Assembly (NCBI RefSeq): GCF_014694405.1
Contig: NZ_JAAUWV010000006.1
Coordinates: forward strand, 78,118 to 142,117
Source of the DNA: Pseudoalteromonas sp. S16_S37
GTDB taxonomy: Bacteria; Pseudomonadota; Gammaproteobacteria; Enterobacterales; Alteromonadaceae
Length of the DNA stretch: 64,000 bases
Direction of reading: 5' to 3'
The position numbers and the translations under genes are program-made. Positions within the stretch are counted from its first letter, which is position 1. Every line of letters starts with the position of its first letter. A model generated the notes under the pieces. That model did not search any database. It had not been told where the DNA came from and worked only from the letters and a program-made list of their open reading frames with translations. This document shows, piece by piece, positions 46,393 to 56,945 of this stretch.

Positions 46393-46713
46393 TTAGTCGT
46401 TGTAAAACACTGCAAGCCAAATGGTTGCTTGCTCTGTGGATGTATGGCTCACACGATGCTTGGTGTGGGCAGGAATAGTAAGGTAGTCGCCTTGCTCTAG
46501 TGTATATTTCTGCCCATTGCTAAATTCAACTGTGCCGCTGCCTGCTAATACCATTACCCATTCATGTTCATCTTGGTCATACCAAAACGCTTCATCAGAT
46601 GTTTGGCCATAAGAGACTATCCGTTCAATTCGAACATTTTTACTGGTAATTAAATCCTCAAAGTGCTCTTGGCTTTTGTCATTGGGAAGAGCTGAAAATA
46701 GGTTGCTTTTCAT
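46393..46713 (-). CDS. Small cupin-domain protein
   Basis: A 106-residue single cupin barrel. The first metal motif is seen as DEHEWVMVLAGSGTVEF and the second as GDYLTIPAHTKHRV, which together supply the His and Glu ligands. Many relatives bind a metal and have unknown or sensory roles. It is convergent with the TerB-like gene and divergent from metA. Confidence 0.85.
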   Translation of the reverse strand: MKSNLFSALPNDKSQEHFEDLITSKNVRIERIVSYGQTSDEAFWYDQDEHEWVMVLAGSGTVEFSNGQKYTLEQGDYLTIPAHTKHRVSHTSTEQATIWLAVFYND

Positions 46714-46789
46714 TTTTGCGATCCGTAAGTGGCAAGACTTGATATGGATGGTAATGAGTACGCAATGAGAGTTAAAGAGTTAGTTGTAA

Positions 46790-46821
46790 AAATATTTAGA
46801 CGTCTAAACATCTAGAGGTTG
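46790..46821. promoter_or_regulatory. MetJ operator (met boxes) upstream of metA
   Basis: Contains one perfect met box, AGACGTCT (46798-46805), followed by two imperfect 8-base repeats (AAACATCT, AGAGGTTG). MetJ with S-adenosylmethionine binds such tandem boxes and represses methionine genes. Located 56-80 bp before metA, it would control metA and both metH parts. Confidence 0.8.
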
Positions 46822-46876
46822 ATATTTTTAAGATTCCATTCATAATGTCAGCTAAACCTAAATTAGGGAGTGAAGT

Positions 46877-47824
46877 ATGCCAATTACAGTAAAAGATGAA
46901 TTGCCAGCAATTGTGCGCCTGCGTCAAGAAAACGTGTTTGTTATGCCGCAAAGTCGTGCAAAAACCCAAGAGATCCGTCCAATGCGTTTGGCAATCTTGA
47001 ATTTGATGCCAAACAAGGTTGAAACTGAGGTGCAATTTATCCGCTTATTGGCAAACTCTCCGTTACAGGTAAACGTTGACTTGTTACGTCTTGATACCCA
47101 TCGTAGCTCGGATAACTCTGAACAGCATTTAGATATGTTTTATCGTTATTTTTCAGATGTAAAAGAGCAAAACTATGATGCGTTGATAATCACAGGCGCG
47201 CCATTGGCACACCTTGAGTATGATGACGTAATTTATTGGCGTGAGTTACAAGCGTTTTTTGACTGGGCAGAGCACCATGTGACTTCAACGCTATTTTCTT
47301 GTTGGGCGGCACATGCGGGGCTATTTCATCATCACGGTTTAAAGCGAGAGCTACGAAAAGAAAAGCTTTGTGGCGTATTTAAGCATCAGTGCTATTTTGA
47401 ACATGGTGCTTTAACACGTGGCTTTGATGATGAGTTTTTAGTACCTCATTCTCGCTATGGTCATATTGACCCTCAACAAATAGCAAAGAATAAGGAGCTG
47501 GTGATTTTAGCGGGCTCTGAAGAGGTAGGGGCGTACTTAATTAAAAATGTTTCTGGTAGCCAAGTGTATATCACAGGTCACCCAGAGTACGATGCAGACA
47601 CGTTACTTAAAGAGTATCAGCGCGACATTGCTAACAGTGATGACGCCCCAAAACCACATAACTATTTTCCAAACGACGACGCATCGCAAAAGCCAGCAAA
47701 AACGTGGCAAAGCCATGCCTTTTTGTTATTCTCCAATTGGTTAAACTACTATGTTTACCAAACAACGCCATACGATATTAACCTCGTTAGCCAAGATGTA
47801 AGGACTAACAACTATGCCGAATAA
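46877..47824 (+). CDS. metA: Homoserine O-succinyltransferase
   Basis: A 315-residue MetA/MetAS protein that acylates homoserine in methionine synthesis. The nucleophile Cys lies in [19 protein letters not shown] (about 142), and the His-Glu of the triad in GHPEYD (about 235-237). The family includes enzymes using acetyl-CoA, so the acyl donor is an inference. Start ATG with GGGAG upstream. It overlaps the next gene by 11 bp. Confidence 0.95.
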   Translation: MPITVKDELPAIVRLRQENVFVMPQSRAKTQEIRPMRLAILNLMPNKVETEVQFIRLLANSPLQVNVDLLRLDTHRSSDNSEQHLDMFYRYFSDVKEQNYDALIITGAPLAHLEYDDVIYWRELQAFFDWAEHHVTSTLFSCWAAHAGLFHHHGLKRELRKEKLCGVFKHQCYFEHGALTRGFDDEFLVPHSRYGHIDPQQIAKNKELVILAGSEEVGAYLIKNVSGSQVYITGHPEYDADTLLKEYQRDIANSDDAPKPHNYFPNDDASQKPAKTWQSHAFLLFSNWLNYYVYQTTPYDINLVSQDVRTNNYAE

Positions 47825-48869
47825 ACGCGCCGCCTTGACTGAGGCACTAAAGCAACGCATTTTAATTTTGGATGGTGCTATGGGCACGATGATCCAAAAA
47901 CACAAGCTCGAAGAACAAGACTATCGAGGTGAAAGGTTTAAAGACTGGCACGTACTGGTAAAAGGCAATAACGATCTGCTGAGTATTACCAAGCCTGAGA
48001 TCATCGAACAAATTCATCGTGCGTTTTTAGATGCCGGTGCAGATATTATCGAAACGAACACCTTCAATGCGACTACCATCTCAATGGAAGACTACGACAT
48101 GGCTGGCATTAGCAAAGAGATCAATGTTGCCTCTGCACAGCTGGCTCGTAGATTATGTGACGAGTACACGGCACAAAATCCGGCAAAACCGCGTTATGTA
48201 GCGGGTGTTCTTGGGCCAACTTCAAAAACCTGTTCAATTTCGCCAGATGTAAACGACCCTGGATATAGAAACATTACCTTTGATAAGCTAGTGGAAGCAT
48301 ATGTAGAGTCCACCCTTGCTTTGATTGAAGGCGGTGCAGACTTAATTTTGATAGAAACGATATTTGATACCCTAAACGCAAAGGCTGCTTCATTCGCTGT
48401 AGAAGAGGCGTTTGAACAAGCAGGCATGACCTTGCCTGTTATGATATCAGGTACTATCACCGATGCGTCAGGGCGCACATTGTCTGGGCAAACCACCGAA
48501 GCATTTTATAACTCTATTCGCCATATTAAACCGCTTTCAATTGGTTTGAATTGTGCCTTAGGCCCAGATTTATTGCGCCAATACGTGGTTGAGTTATCAA
48601 GAGTGTGTGAAACATTCACTTCAGTACACCCTAATGCAGGTTTACCGAATGAATTTGGTGAGTACGATTTGGAAGCACCGGAAATGGCCAAAGAAATCAT
48701 CGACTGGGGTCAAGAAGGTTTGATCAACATCGTAGGTGGTTGTTGTGGTACAACGCCCGAGCATATCAAAGCCTTTGCCAAGGGGCTTGAGCATGTTGCT
48801 CCGCGTCAGTTACCTGAGCTTGAAATACGTATGCGCTTGGCGGGTCTTGAAGCCTGTAATTTGAATTAG
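47814..48869 (+). CDS. metH: Methionine synthase, homocysteine-binding part (split MetH N-terminal domain)
   Basis: A 351-residue protein equal to the N-terminal homocysteine-binding domain of cobalamin-dependent MetH: start [17 protein letters not shown], zinc Cys in [11 protein letters not shown] (near 246) and in [10 protein letters not shown] (near 308). It ends at the linker [12 protein letters not shown], exactly where the folate domain begins in E. coli MetH. It must work with the next gene, which holds the remaining domains. The ATG overlaps the end of metA, indicating coupled translation. Confidence 0.93.
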   Translation: MPNKRAALTEALKQRILILDGAMGTMIQKHKLEEQDYRGERFKDWHVLVKGNNDLLSITKPEIIEQIHRAFLDAGADIIETNTFNATTISMEDYDMAGISKEINVASAQLARRLCDEYTAQNPAKPRYVAGVLGPTSKTCSISPDVNDPGYRNITFDKLVEAYVESTLALIEGGADLILIETIFDTLNAKAASFAVEEAFEQAGMTLPVMISGTITDASGRTLSGQTTEAFYNSIRHIKPLSIGLNCALGPDLLRQYVVELSRVCETFTSVHPNAGLPNEFGEYDLEAPEMAKEIIDWGQEGLINIVGGCCGTTPEHIKAFAKGLEHVAPRQLPELEIRMRLAGLEACNLN

Positions 48870-48879
48870 GAAGTATCAC

Positions 48880-51513
48880 ATGACGCAACAATCTACAGCC
48901 ATATTTACTAACGTTGGTGAGCGTACCAACGTCACTGGCTCAGCTCGTTTTAAAAAACTCATTTTAGAAGAAAACTACGAAGCTGCATTGGATGTCGCTC
49001 GCAACCAAGTTGAAAGCGGTGCACAAGTGATCGATATCAACATGGATGAAGCCATGTTGGACTCAAAGGCTGCGATGGTGAAGTTTTTAAACTTGATTGC
49101 TTCTGAGCCTGATATCTCTCGTGTGCCTATCATGGTTGACTCATCAAAATGGGAAGTCATTGAAGCCGGATTAAAGTGTATTCAAGGCAAAGCCATTGTT
49201 AACTCGATCTCCTTAAAAGAGGGGGAAGAGCCATTTATTCGCCAAGCTAAAATTATAAAGCGTTTTGGCGCAGCGGCCGTGGTGATGGCATTTGATGAAG
49301 TAGGGCAAGCAGAAACGGCACAGCGAAAATTTGAAATTTGCCAGCGCTCATATCGTATTTTGGTAGACAAAATTGGCTTCCCGCCAGAAGACATTATTTT
49401 TGACCCAAATATTTTCGCGGTAGCAACGGGTATTGAAGAGCACAATAACTACGCCGTTGAGTTTATTGAAGGCACGCGTCTTATCAAAGAAAACCTACCG
49501 CATTGTAAGGTTTCTGGCGGTGTGTCAAATGTGTCATTTTCTTTTCGTGGTAACAACCCCGTACGTGAAGCCATTCACTCTGTATTTTTATATCATGCAA
49601 TTCAAGCTGGTATGGATATGGGGATTGTTAATGCGGGTCAGTTGGCCGTTTATGATGATATTCCGCAAGAACTTAGGGATGCAGTTGAGGATGTGATCCT
49701 CAACAAAGATGACCAAGCAGGCGAGCGTTTGGTTGAGCTTGCTCCCAAGTATTCAGGTATGGCCCAAGCGGCAAAAATAGAAGACTTAGAGTGGCGAAGC
49801 TGGCCTGTTGCCAAGCGTTTAGAGCACGCGTTGGTCAAAGGCATTACTGAATACATTGATGCTGACACTGAAGAGTGCCGAGCGGGCATGAACAAGCCGA
49901 TAGAAGTGATCGAAGGCCCATTGATGGATGGCATGAATGTGGTTGGCGATTTGTTCGGTGCCGGAAAAATGTTTTTACCACAAGTGGTTAAATCGGCACG
50001 CGTGATGAAACGTGCTGTTGCCTATCTAGACCCATTCATTGAAGCAGAAAAGCAAGCGGGCGAGACAAACGGTAAAATCGTTATGGCGACGGTTAAGGGC
50101 GACGTGCACGATATTGGCAAGAATATTGTCGGCGTGGTATTACAGTGTAACAACTATGAAGTGATTGATCTTGGCGTGATGGTCCCAGCTGAAAAAATTC
50201 TGCAAACAGCCATCGACGAAAAAGCCGATGTAATAGGTTTATCAGGGCTTATCACACCATCGTTAGATGAAATGGTGCATGTTGCTAAAGAGATGACCCG
50301 CAGAGGCTTTGAGTTGCCGTTGCTCATTGGCGGCGCGACTACATCTAAAGCCCATACCGCTGTAAAGATTGAGCCTCAGTACGACAAAGGGGTTGTCTAT
50401 GTTAACAATGCCAGTCGCGCAGTTGGGGTGGTGTCAAACTTACTGAGTAAAACTCAAAAAAGTGACTTTTTAGCGAAAACGAAAGAAGAATATGAAAAGG
50501 TGCGTGAGCAGCAAGCTCGTAAAAAGCCTCGCTCTAAGCCTGTTACTTTGCAGCGTGCACGAGACAACGCCATTAAGCTTGATTGGGATAACTACACGCC
50601 ACCGGTACCTAAAAAGCTAGGGGTGACTGAGTTTACCGATGTAAGTATCAAAACCTTACGCCAATATATCGATTGGACACCATTTTTTATGACGTGGTCA
50701 TTGGCGGGTAAATATCCGAGAATTCTTAACGACGAGATAGTTGGCGAGCAAGCACAAAGTCTGTTTGCCGATGCCAATGCAATGCTTGATGAATTTGAAG
50801 CCTCGGGAGCGCTGCAGCCGCTAGGCGTGATTGGACTATTCCCTGCGAACCGCGTTGGAGATGATATCGAAATTTATAGCGATGAAACTCGCTCAGAGGT
50901 GCTGGCGCTGTCGTGTCATTTACGTCAACAAACAGAAAAAACGGACTTCCCCAATTACTGTTTAGCGGACTACATTGCGCCAAGAGGTGTCGCTGACTAC
51001 TTTGGTGCGTTTGCAGTAACGGGGGGTCTGGAAGAAGATGACTTAGCACAAGCCTATGATGATAATCATGATGACTATAATAAAATTATGGTTAAAGCGG
51101 TTGCTGATAGACTTGCTGAAGCGTTTGCAGAGTATTTACATGAGCAAGTGCGCAAAGAATATTGGGGTTATGCGTCAGATGAAAACTTGAGTAATGACGA
51201 GCTTATTCGTGAAAATTACCAAGGTATTCGACCAGCGCCTGGGTATCCTGCATGTCCTGAGCACACCGAGAAGAAAAAAATCTGGCAGTTACTTAACACT
51301 GAGCAGCGTATTGGTATGAAATTAACGAGCTCTTATGCCATGTGGCCGGGGGCTGCTGTATCGGGTTGGTACTTCTCACACCCTCAGTCAAAATACTATG
51401 CTGTTGCCGCTATTCAAAAAGACCAAGTTGAAGACTATGCTAAGCGCACCGGTATGGCGCTCGCCGAAGCCGAACGTTGGTTATCGCCAAATCTGGGTTA
51501 CGACGCACCTTAA
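48880..51513 (+). CDS. metH: Methionine synthase, folate-, cobalamin-binding and activation domains (split MetH C-terminal part)
   Basis: An 877-residue protein matching the rest of MetH: pterin/folate domain ([18 protein letters not shown] near 11; [18 protein letters not shown]), cap and cobalamin domain ([11 protein letters not shown] with the cobalt-ligating His near 408), and S-adenosylmethionine-dependent activation domain ([12 protein letters not shown]). Together with the upstream protein it gives 1228 residues, the size of E. coli MetH (1227). It has its own ribosome site (TAGGAAG) and ATG, 10 bases after the upstream stop and in a different frame, so this is a separate gene. Confidence 0.94.
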   Translation: MTQQSTAIFTNVGERTNVTGSARFKKLILEENYEAALDVARNQVESGAQVIDINMDEAMLDSKAAMVKFLNLIASEPDISRVPIMVDSSKWEVIEAGLKCIQGKAIVNSISLKEGEEPFIRQAKIIKRFGAAAVVMAFDEVGQAETAQRKFEICQRSYRILVDKIGFPPEDIIFDPNIFAVATGIEEHNNYAVEFIEGTRLIKENLPHCKVSGGVSNVSFSFRGNNPVREAIHSVFLYHAIQAGMDMGIVNAGQLAVYDDIPQELRDAVEDVILNKDDQAGERLVELAPKYSGMAQAAKIEDLEWRSWPVAKRLEHALVKGITEYIDADTEECRAGMNKPIEVIEGPLMDGMNVVGDLFGAGKMFLPQVVKSARVMKRAVAYLDPFIEAEKQAGETNGKIVMATVKGDVHDIGKNIVGVVLQCNNYEVIDLGVMVPAEKILQTAIDEKADVIGLSGLITPSLDEMVHVAKEMTRRGFELPLLIGGATTSKAHTAVKIEPQYDKGVVYVNNASRAVGVVSNLLSKTQKSDFLAKTKEEYEKVREQQARKKPRSKPVTLQRARDNAIKLDWDNYTPPVPKKLGVTEFTDVSIKTLRQYIDWTPFFMTWSLAGKYPRILNDEIVGEQAQSLFADANAMLDEFEASGALQPLGVIGLFPANRVGDDIEIYSDETRSEVLALSCHLRQQTEKTDFPNYCLADYIAPRGVADYFGAFAVTGGLEEDDLAQAYDDNHDDYNKIMVKAVADRLAEAFAEYLHEQVRKEYWGYASDENLSNDELIRENYQGIRPAPGYPACPEHTEKKKIWQLLNTEQRIGMKLTSSYAMWPGAAVSGWYFSHPQSKYYAVAAIQKDQVEDYAKRTGMALAEAERWLSPNLGYDAP

Positions 51514-51524
51514 TTAACTTGCTG

Positions 51525-51559
51525 AAAACGCTTGGTTTTTTAATTGCGCCAAGCGTTTT
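51525..51559. terminator. Bidirectional terminator between metH and the permease genes
   Basis: Stem AAAACGCTTGG / CCAAGCGTTTT with a 13-base loop, followed by T residues on + and preceded by A residues for the minus direction. It separates convergent operons. Confidence 0.8.
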
Positions 51560-51571
51560 TTATGTAAAGGG

Positions 51572-52786
51572 TTAAATCCCGCGTGTAACAATAGCAGGGG
51601 ATACCCTTGTTGCTTGTATAACGGGTTGTAACGTTGCCAGCTGCCCTAAAATCCACATGCTCACAGAACCAATCACCAAGTAGTTAAAAGGCACGGCGCT
51701 GAGTGACATTGCATCCACTAAATAAGCGTTAGTAACTATCGCAAGGATAACACCAACAATAATCCCGAAACTGCTAATCACAAAACTCTCTAGCATAAAG
51801 TATCGAAGAATTTGCGACTTGCTCGCGCCCAAAGCGCGACGAGTGCCTATCTGTTTTCGGCGGGTAACGATTGAAAATTGTACTTGCGCATAAATACCTA
51901 ACGCAACCACAAGAGTGATAATTGCGATGATGATAATGAGTGTATACGCTATAGCCGAGTCGCTCTGATGACTCCTCTTTCGAATAGACTCAAAAGATTC
52001 TAATCGGTCAATCCATCTGCCAGGCGTTTGCAATAGCAGAGCTTTGACATCTCGCATTGCTTGTTCACGCATACCGGGCATGGCTTTAACCGATATTTTA
52101 GGGTCGTAAGTCAGATGATTAGCATTACTTATCACGCCAAAGTCATGGTTTTTCCACCAACTCCAAGCGCTGGGAACTTGCTTGGCAATCCCTATGATAG
52201 AGAAGATATCTGAATTGAGATAAATTTGCGCACCGATAGCTTGACGCCAGTTAGCAGGGTAGAGCTTTTGTGCGAGAGCTTGTGATATAACTAGTAATTG
52301 TTGGCCCTGAGTACTGTTTGCCGTTTTACGATAATAAAAAATATCACTCTCACTAAACCATCTACCAGCGATAATTTGTATATCCCAAGTCTCTAACAAA
52401 TGCTCATCAGCAAAATAATAAGGCGGTCTTAACAAGGTTTCACCTTGCTGTTCTAGCAAGCTAATAGAAGTTGTGCCTCCCCATGAGGAGTACGGAATAT
52501 TGGATACGTGAGCGGCACTTTTCACACTTTCTAATGATCTTATTGCCATTAAATCTTGAGCTAGTAAGCTTGATAGCTCGTCTGCACTGCCTTGCAAATT
52601 CATAATGAAGCTGAAGGTATCTGTTTCATTTAAGCTACTGTCTTGATTAATCCTTTGGTACTTTTGTGACAGTATATAGGCGGTGTTAACTAAAATAGTG
52701 AGGGTAATAGAGATCTGTAGGATCAACAGTAGTGCATTAGACTTGCGTTTATAAAGTGATTTTAAAATGGGCATTAAATCGTTCAT
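51572..52786 (-). CDS. ABC transporter permease, FtsX/MacB type (second of pair)
   Basis: A 404-residue membrane protein with an N-terminal helix, a large periplasmic MacB-type domain (about 50-270) and three C-terminal helices with the FtsX signature RRKQIGTRRALGASKSQILRYFM. It is coupled to the upstream permease (9 bp). Such proteins form mechanotransmission-type transporters for lipoproteins, peptides or antibiotics and need a cytoplasmic ATPase, which is not encoded next to them here. Substrate unknown. Confidence 0.88.
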   Translation of the reverse strand: MNDLMPILKSLYKRKSNALLLILQISITLTILVNTAYILSQKYQRINQDSSLNETDTFSFIMNLQGSADELSSLLAQDLMAIRSLESVKSAAHVSNIPYSSWGGTTSISLLEQQGETLLRPPYYFADEHLLETWDIQIIAGRWFSESDIFYYRKTANSTQGQQLLVISQALAQKLYPANWRQAIGAQIYLNSDIFSIIGIAKQVPSAWSWWKNHDFGVISNANHLTYDPKISVKAMPGMREQAMRDVKALLLQTPGRWIDRLESFESIRKRSHQSDSAIAYTLIIIIAIITLVVALGIYAQVQFSIVTRRKQIGTRRALGASKSQILRYFMLESFVISSFGIIVGVILAIVTNAYLVDAMSLSAVPFNYLVIGSVSMWILGQLATLQPVIQATRVSPAIVTRGI

Positions 52787-52795
52787 TTTTAACCC

Positions 52796-54139
52796 CTATA
52801 AATTTTTCAGTTGGCTTGATGGTTGAACATGCATGGCGTTATAGATTGGCCACAGGCCAAACAAACAGGTTAAACCAACGGAAAGTAATAAGGTCATAAC
52901 AATGGTAAAGCTGGTCATTTGCATGATGCTATCATTTAAAAAGTGAAATGCCTGTTGTGCGCCGCTTAGCCCTAATTGCGCTAAGGTCAAGCCCGCGATA
53001 CCTCCTAACAGTCCAAGCAATGCCGTTTCACTAGCAAATTGAAAAGCAATATCTTGTTTGCTTGCACCAATAGCGCGGCGAAGCCCAATTTCGCCTTTTT
53101 TATTGTGGAATTTATTGATCAGTAAACTCATACAATTGAGTAAGCAAACGACCAAAAATGCAAATGCAATCCAACGAGCAATACCTGTGTACTCAGGCAC
53201 CACACCTTCGACTACAAAATATTCCTCTATGGTGCGTGTATAACTTGGTAGCGCGCGAGGGAAACGTCCCAGCTGTTTTTGCTGAGCACCATAAGCGTTT
53301 ATCAAGTCATGATAGGCTTGTCTGTCTTTACTATGATTTAGCTCAACCCACACTGAACTCCATATACACTCAGAGTTTAAGATTAGTTCAAATGTTACTT
53401 CTTCTGGGTACTGCGGGCATTGGTAGGTAAACACGTTTCTAGAGTAAAGCCCCGCATTCACTCTTGTAGTGAAAGGAATGTATATGTCATGAGGACGTTG
53501 AAAAGCATAGCTTGAGTACCCAAAAAACTTGGGAACCGGAGCCCAGGTATCTAAGACGCCAGAAATGGTGAAAATATGGTCGTCCAAAATTATGTCTTTG
53601 CCAACTGAGTCTTGGCCATTAAACAGTTCGTCGTTGAGTACTTTACTAATAACAAGGGTAAATTCGCCTTTGTCATCGGCCTGCTCACTCCATGGGCCGC
53701 CATATAAAAATGGCGAGTCAAACATAGAGAAAAATGTACTGTTAACCGTATACATAAAGCGCATTTTTGCTTGCGTCGTTGTTTGTGAAGCTGTTCTTGT
53801 TAGTGCTTTGTGCTCCGCGACTAATGTTTGCGCTTTCACTAAGTCACTCTCTTTATGAATTTTTGTTAAGTTAACAGCGTCGCGGTAAGAAACTCGATTG
53901 GGGGCCTCTTCTTTCCCTTGGTACTCTTTATAAGGTTGGTCAAGATTCCAACTGCTCAGGTATAGACGTAAGATAGCATCTGCTTTGTGTTCAATGGGAT
54001 GTTTAGATAATTTATCGGTAACGGTGTAAGCAACCATCGAGGTGGCAATACCAATCGCAATGATAAGTACCATCAGCGTGCTCAACATTGGTGACTTATA
54101 CAAGCTTATCCAAGCAAGTCTTAAATAGTATTTAGACAT
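52796..54139 (-). CDS. ABC transporter permease, FtsX/MacB type (first of pair)
   Basis: A 447-residue protein of the same architecture as its neighbour: N-terminal helix, periplasmic domain, and three C-terminal helices with the motif KKGEIGLRRAIGASKQDIAFQF. GAGG lies five bases before the ATG. With the downstream permease it could form a heterodimeric membrane part. No ATPase, adaptor or two-component genes lie beside it within the window. Confidence 0.88.
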   Translation of the reverse strand: MSKYYLRLAWISLYKSPMLSTLMVLIIAIGIATSMVAYTVTDKLSKHPIEHKADAILRLYLSSWNLDQPYKEYQGKEEAPNRVSYRDAVNLTKIHKESDLVKAQTLVAEHKALTRTASQTTTQAKMRFMYTVNSTFFSMFDSPFLYGGPWSEQADDKGEFTLVISKVLNDELFNGQDSVGKDIILDDHIFTISGVLDTWAPVPKFFGYSSYAFQRPHDIYIPFTTRVNAGLYSRNVFTYQCPQYPEEVTFELILNSECIWSSVWVELNHSKDRQAYHDLINAYGAQQKQLGRFPRALPSYTRTIEEYFVVEGVVPEYTGIARWIAFAFLVVCLLNCMSLLINKFHNKKGEIGLRRAIGASKQDIAFQFASETALLGLLGGIAGLTLAQLGLSGAQQAFHFLNDSIMQMTSFTIVMTLLLSVGLTCLFGLWPIYNAMHVQPSSQLKNL

Positions 54140-54466
54140 TCAAACCTCGTGCTGACATAAAGAGCAAAACCACTTCAAAATGACCGTGAGTATCTTCTGG
54201 TAAGAATTGCTGAACATATGTTAATCCTTGTATTAGTATCCATCCACTGAGGAGAGTTAGCAATTTAACTTGCTCGCTATTTTTACAAAAAAATAACCAA
54301 AAGTTAATCTAATTATGTGTTTTATTTATTAAAATGCTTTTTTTATGAAATTAGTCATAATTTATTAATAAGCATGGTGATTTTGCGGCTTTGAGCTACA
54401 GCAACTGGTTAAGTGTTTATTGCTAACATGGTAGGATCGCCGAAAAGTATTTTCCAGAGTTTTAAC
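54140..54466. other. AT-rich gap between divergent permease and hrpB genes
   Basis: Contains the promoters of both directions; no gene, strong hairpin or known operator recognised. An alternative GTG start of hrpB lies at 54413 inside it. Confidence 0.4.
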
Positions 54467-56893
54467 GTGTTATCCATTGAAGCCGTCTATAGCCAGCTAA
54501 CGTCAGAATTTGAGAACAATAAAACCGTCTTGTTACAAGCACCTCCCGGAGCAGGTAAATCGACATGGTTACCCTTACAGTTGCTTCGAGATAATTGTTT
54601 TAACCGTATCATTATGCTTGAACCGCGTCGTTTAGCTGCGCGCAATATTGCATGTTTTTTAGCCGCTCAGCAAAGTGAATCTTTAGGCCAAAGCATTGGT
54701 TTAAGAATGCGTAACGAAGTATATGTATCGGGCGACACGCGTCTAGAAATTGTCACCGAAGGCGTGTTAACACGCATGTTACAAGCCGATCCTGAACTAA
54801 CGGGTGTTGATCTTGTTATTTTTGATGAATTTCACGAACGCTCTTTAGCCGCCGATACTGCATTGGCTTTTGCGTTAGAGGCCCAGTCAGCTTTTCGAGA
54901 CGATTTAAGCATCTTGGTTATGTCAGCTACCTTAGACAGCCAGCGGTATCAGTCATTTTTACAATGTCCTATTGTGTCATCAGATGGGCGCAGTTTTCCT
55001 GTAGAGGAAATTTATCAGCCATTGAATGATGAAGCGAAATGGCTCGAAGCCATGCCTTCGCTAGTGACGCTCGCGCTACAGCAACAACCTGGCAGCGCCT
55101 TAGTGTTTTTACCCGGACAACGGGAGATTAACTACGTACAACAGCAGCTTGCAGATAACTTGAGTGAAGACACAGAGCTAGTCGCCTTATTTGGAGAACA
55201 AGATAAAGTAACGCAGCAAGCTGCTATAAAACCTGCGCCGATAGGTAAACGCAAAGTGGTGTTAACAACCAATGTTGCAGAAACATCATTAACAATAGAA
55301 GGCATTCGAATAGTTGTTGATAGCGGTAAGCGAAGGGCTGCACAATTCAATTTGAGAACTGGAGTTACGGAGCTTAGCACTTTATCAATCTCTCGCTCAT
55401 CCGCCATTCAACGTGCGGGTAGAGCAGGTAGGATTGAGGCGGGTGTTGTGTATAGATTAGGATCGCATGCGCAGTTTGAGCGACGTGATAAATACGATAC
55501 CCCAGAAATTCTGTGCTCAGATATTGCCCCTTTGGTGTTAGAAGCAAAAATATGGGGCACCGATATTGCTCAACTGCCGCTGCTAGATAAGCCAACTTCG
55601 GTTGCTATTACCCAAGCTGAGTCGTTATTAAGACAATTAGAAGCACTTGACGAACACAATAAGCTGACAGAGTTGGGCAAGCGCATTCATCAATTTGGTA
55701 CCGAACCTCGGCTTGCTCATATGTTGATAAAGGCAATTGAGTTAGAACAGCAGCTACCGGGGGTAAGCGCGCTTGCCTGTTACTTTGTTGCTTTGTTGGA
55801 AAGTCGTGTGAATGGCTCACCTGAACTCAGAGTTGCGTTGCAATCTCAATTTGAACGTCCTAATAAAGTCTTCTCAGATCAATTAAATGTTTGGTTAAAG
55901 CGTTTGAAAGTGCATAAACCCAAAGAGCTGGCTTGCGAATACTTAAGCGTGGTTGTGGCGCTGGCTTTTCCTGATAGGTTGGCTAAGCGCCGTGGGCAAG
56001 GCTTTGTATTGGCAAACGGAGCAGGGGTAAACAATCATGAAAGCTATTGGTTAGATTCAGACTTTTTAGCAATTGCGTCGTTGGGGGGTCACAAAGGTCA
56101 GAGGATATTTAGTGCGACGGAGTTAGATTTATCTTTACTTCAGCAAGTGCTTCCTCACTTATTCTTAAAACACAGTGTGTGTGAGTTTGATGACAAAAGA
56201 GCGCGCTTTTTACATGAAGACCGCATTGTTATCGGTTCTCTAATCGTTGATGCTAAGTCAAGTGATAAACCCATTGATATACGAGCGCGCACACAGGCTT
56301 GGATAAACTTAGTTCACAAGCATGGTTTGGCGCTGTTTAATCAATACCCGCAAGTTGAACAACTGCTCACCCGTATGGCGTTGGCGCAGCGCTTTTATCC
56401 TCAGGAATTTAAACAGCTTGATGAAACAGCATTACTGGCTAGCCTTGAAACATGGTTAGCGCCGTATTTAGATAATATCAAGCAGTTAGATGAGCTTAGA
56501 AAGTTTGATTTAGCCAATGCGCTCAGCGGCTTGTTAAACTGGGAGCTACAGCAGCGCTTAGAGCATATTTTGCCGATACGAATTAGCGTGCCCAGCGGCT
56601 CTAACATCAAAGTGCATTATCAACTAGACGGACCTGCTAAATTATCAGTTAAAATGCAAGAGGTTTACGGCCTAACAGAAACCCCTAAACTCTGTAATGG
56701 GCAGCTGCCATTGCTGATGGAACTATTATCGCCAGCGCAAAGGCCATTACAGTTGACACAAGACCTAGGTAACTTTTGGCAAACCAGTTACAAAGATGTA
56801 CAAAAAGAAATGAAAGGGCGTTATCCAAAGCATTTTTGGCCTGACGACCCAAGTGTTGCTCAGGCAACCAATAAAGTAAAAAGTAGGATGTAA
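54467..56893 (+). CDS. hrpB: ATP-dependent helicase HrpB
   Basis: An 808-residue DEAH-type helicase: Walker A APPGAGKST (near 25), DEFHER (near 119), SATLD, TNVAETSLTIEGI and QRAGRAGR, followed by the HrpB-specific C-terminal domain. The exact RNA target is not known for the family. I start at the GTG at 54467 (protein VLSIEAV), which matches the usual start of relatives and the usual size; a GTG 54 bp upstream in frame is possible. Confidence 0.92.
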   Translation: MLSIEAVYSQLTSEFENNKTVLLQAPPGAGKSTWLPLQLLRDNCFNRIIMLEPRRLAARNIACFLAAQQSESLGQSIGLRMRNEVYVSGDTRLEIVTEGVLTRMLQADPELTGVDLVIFDEFHERSLAADTALAFALEAQSAFRDDLSILVMSATLDSQRYQSFLQCPIVSSDGRSFPVEEIYQPLNDEAKWLEAMPSLVTLALQQQPGSALVFLPGQREINYVQQQLADNLSEDTELVALFGEQDKVTQQAAIKPAPIGKRKVVLTTNVAETSLTIEGIRIVVDSGKRRAAQFNLRTGVTELSTLSISRSSAIQRAGRAGRIEAGVVYRLGSHAQFERRDKYDTPEILCSDIAPLVLEAKIWGTDIAQLPLLDKPTSVAITQAESLLRQLEALDEHNKLTELGKRIHQFGTEPRLAHMLIKAIELEQQLPGVSALACYFVALLESRVNGSPELRVALQSQFERPNKVFSDQLNVWLKRLKVHKPKELACEYLSVVVALAFPDRLAKRRGQGFVLANGAGVNNHESYWLDSDFLAIASLGGHKGQRIFSATELDLSLLQQVLPHLFLKHSVCEFDDKRARFLHEDRIVIGSLIVDAKSSDKPIDIRARTQAWINLVHKHGLALFNQYPQVEQLLTRMALAQRFYPQEFKQLDETALLASLETWLAPYLDNIKQLDELRKFDLANALSGLLNWELQQRLEHILPIRISVPSGSNIKVHYQLDGPAKLSVKMQEVYGLTETPKLCNGQLPLLMELLSPAQRPLQLTQDLGNFWQTSYKDVQKEMKGRYPKHFWPDDPSVAQATNKVKSRM

Positions 56894-56945
56894 TACAAGC
56901 GAATAGAGGCTCTTTGCTTTTTAATTTGCGTGTGTTCTACGTGTA

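Noticed and set aside
46714..46876. SAM or cobalamin riboswitch before metA-metH
   Set aside because: The region is short and explained by MetJ boxes; no cobalamin-box or SAM-aptamer core was seen.
54413..54466. Longer hrpB N-terminus from the GTG at 54413
   Set aside because: The extra 18 residues do not look like HrpB, whose relatives begin near the VLSIEAV segment; kept only as an alternative start.
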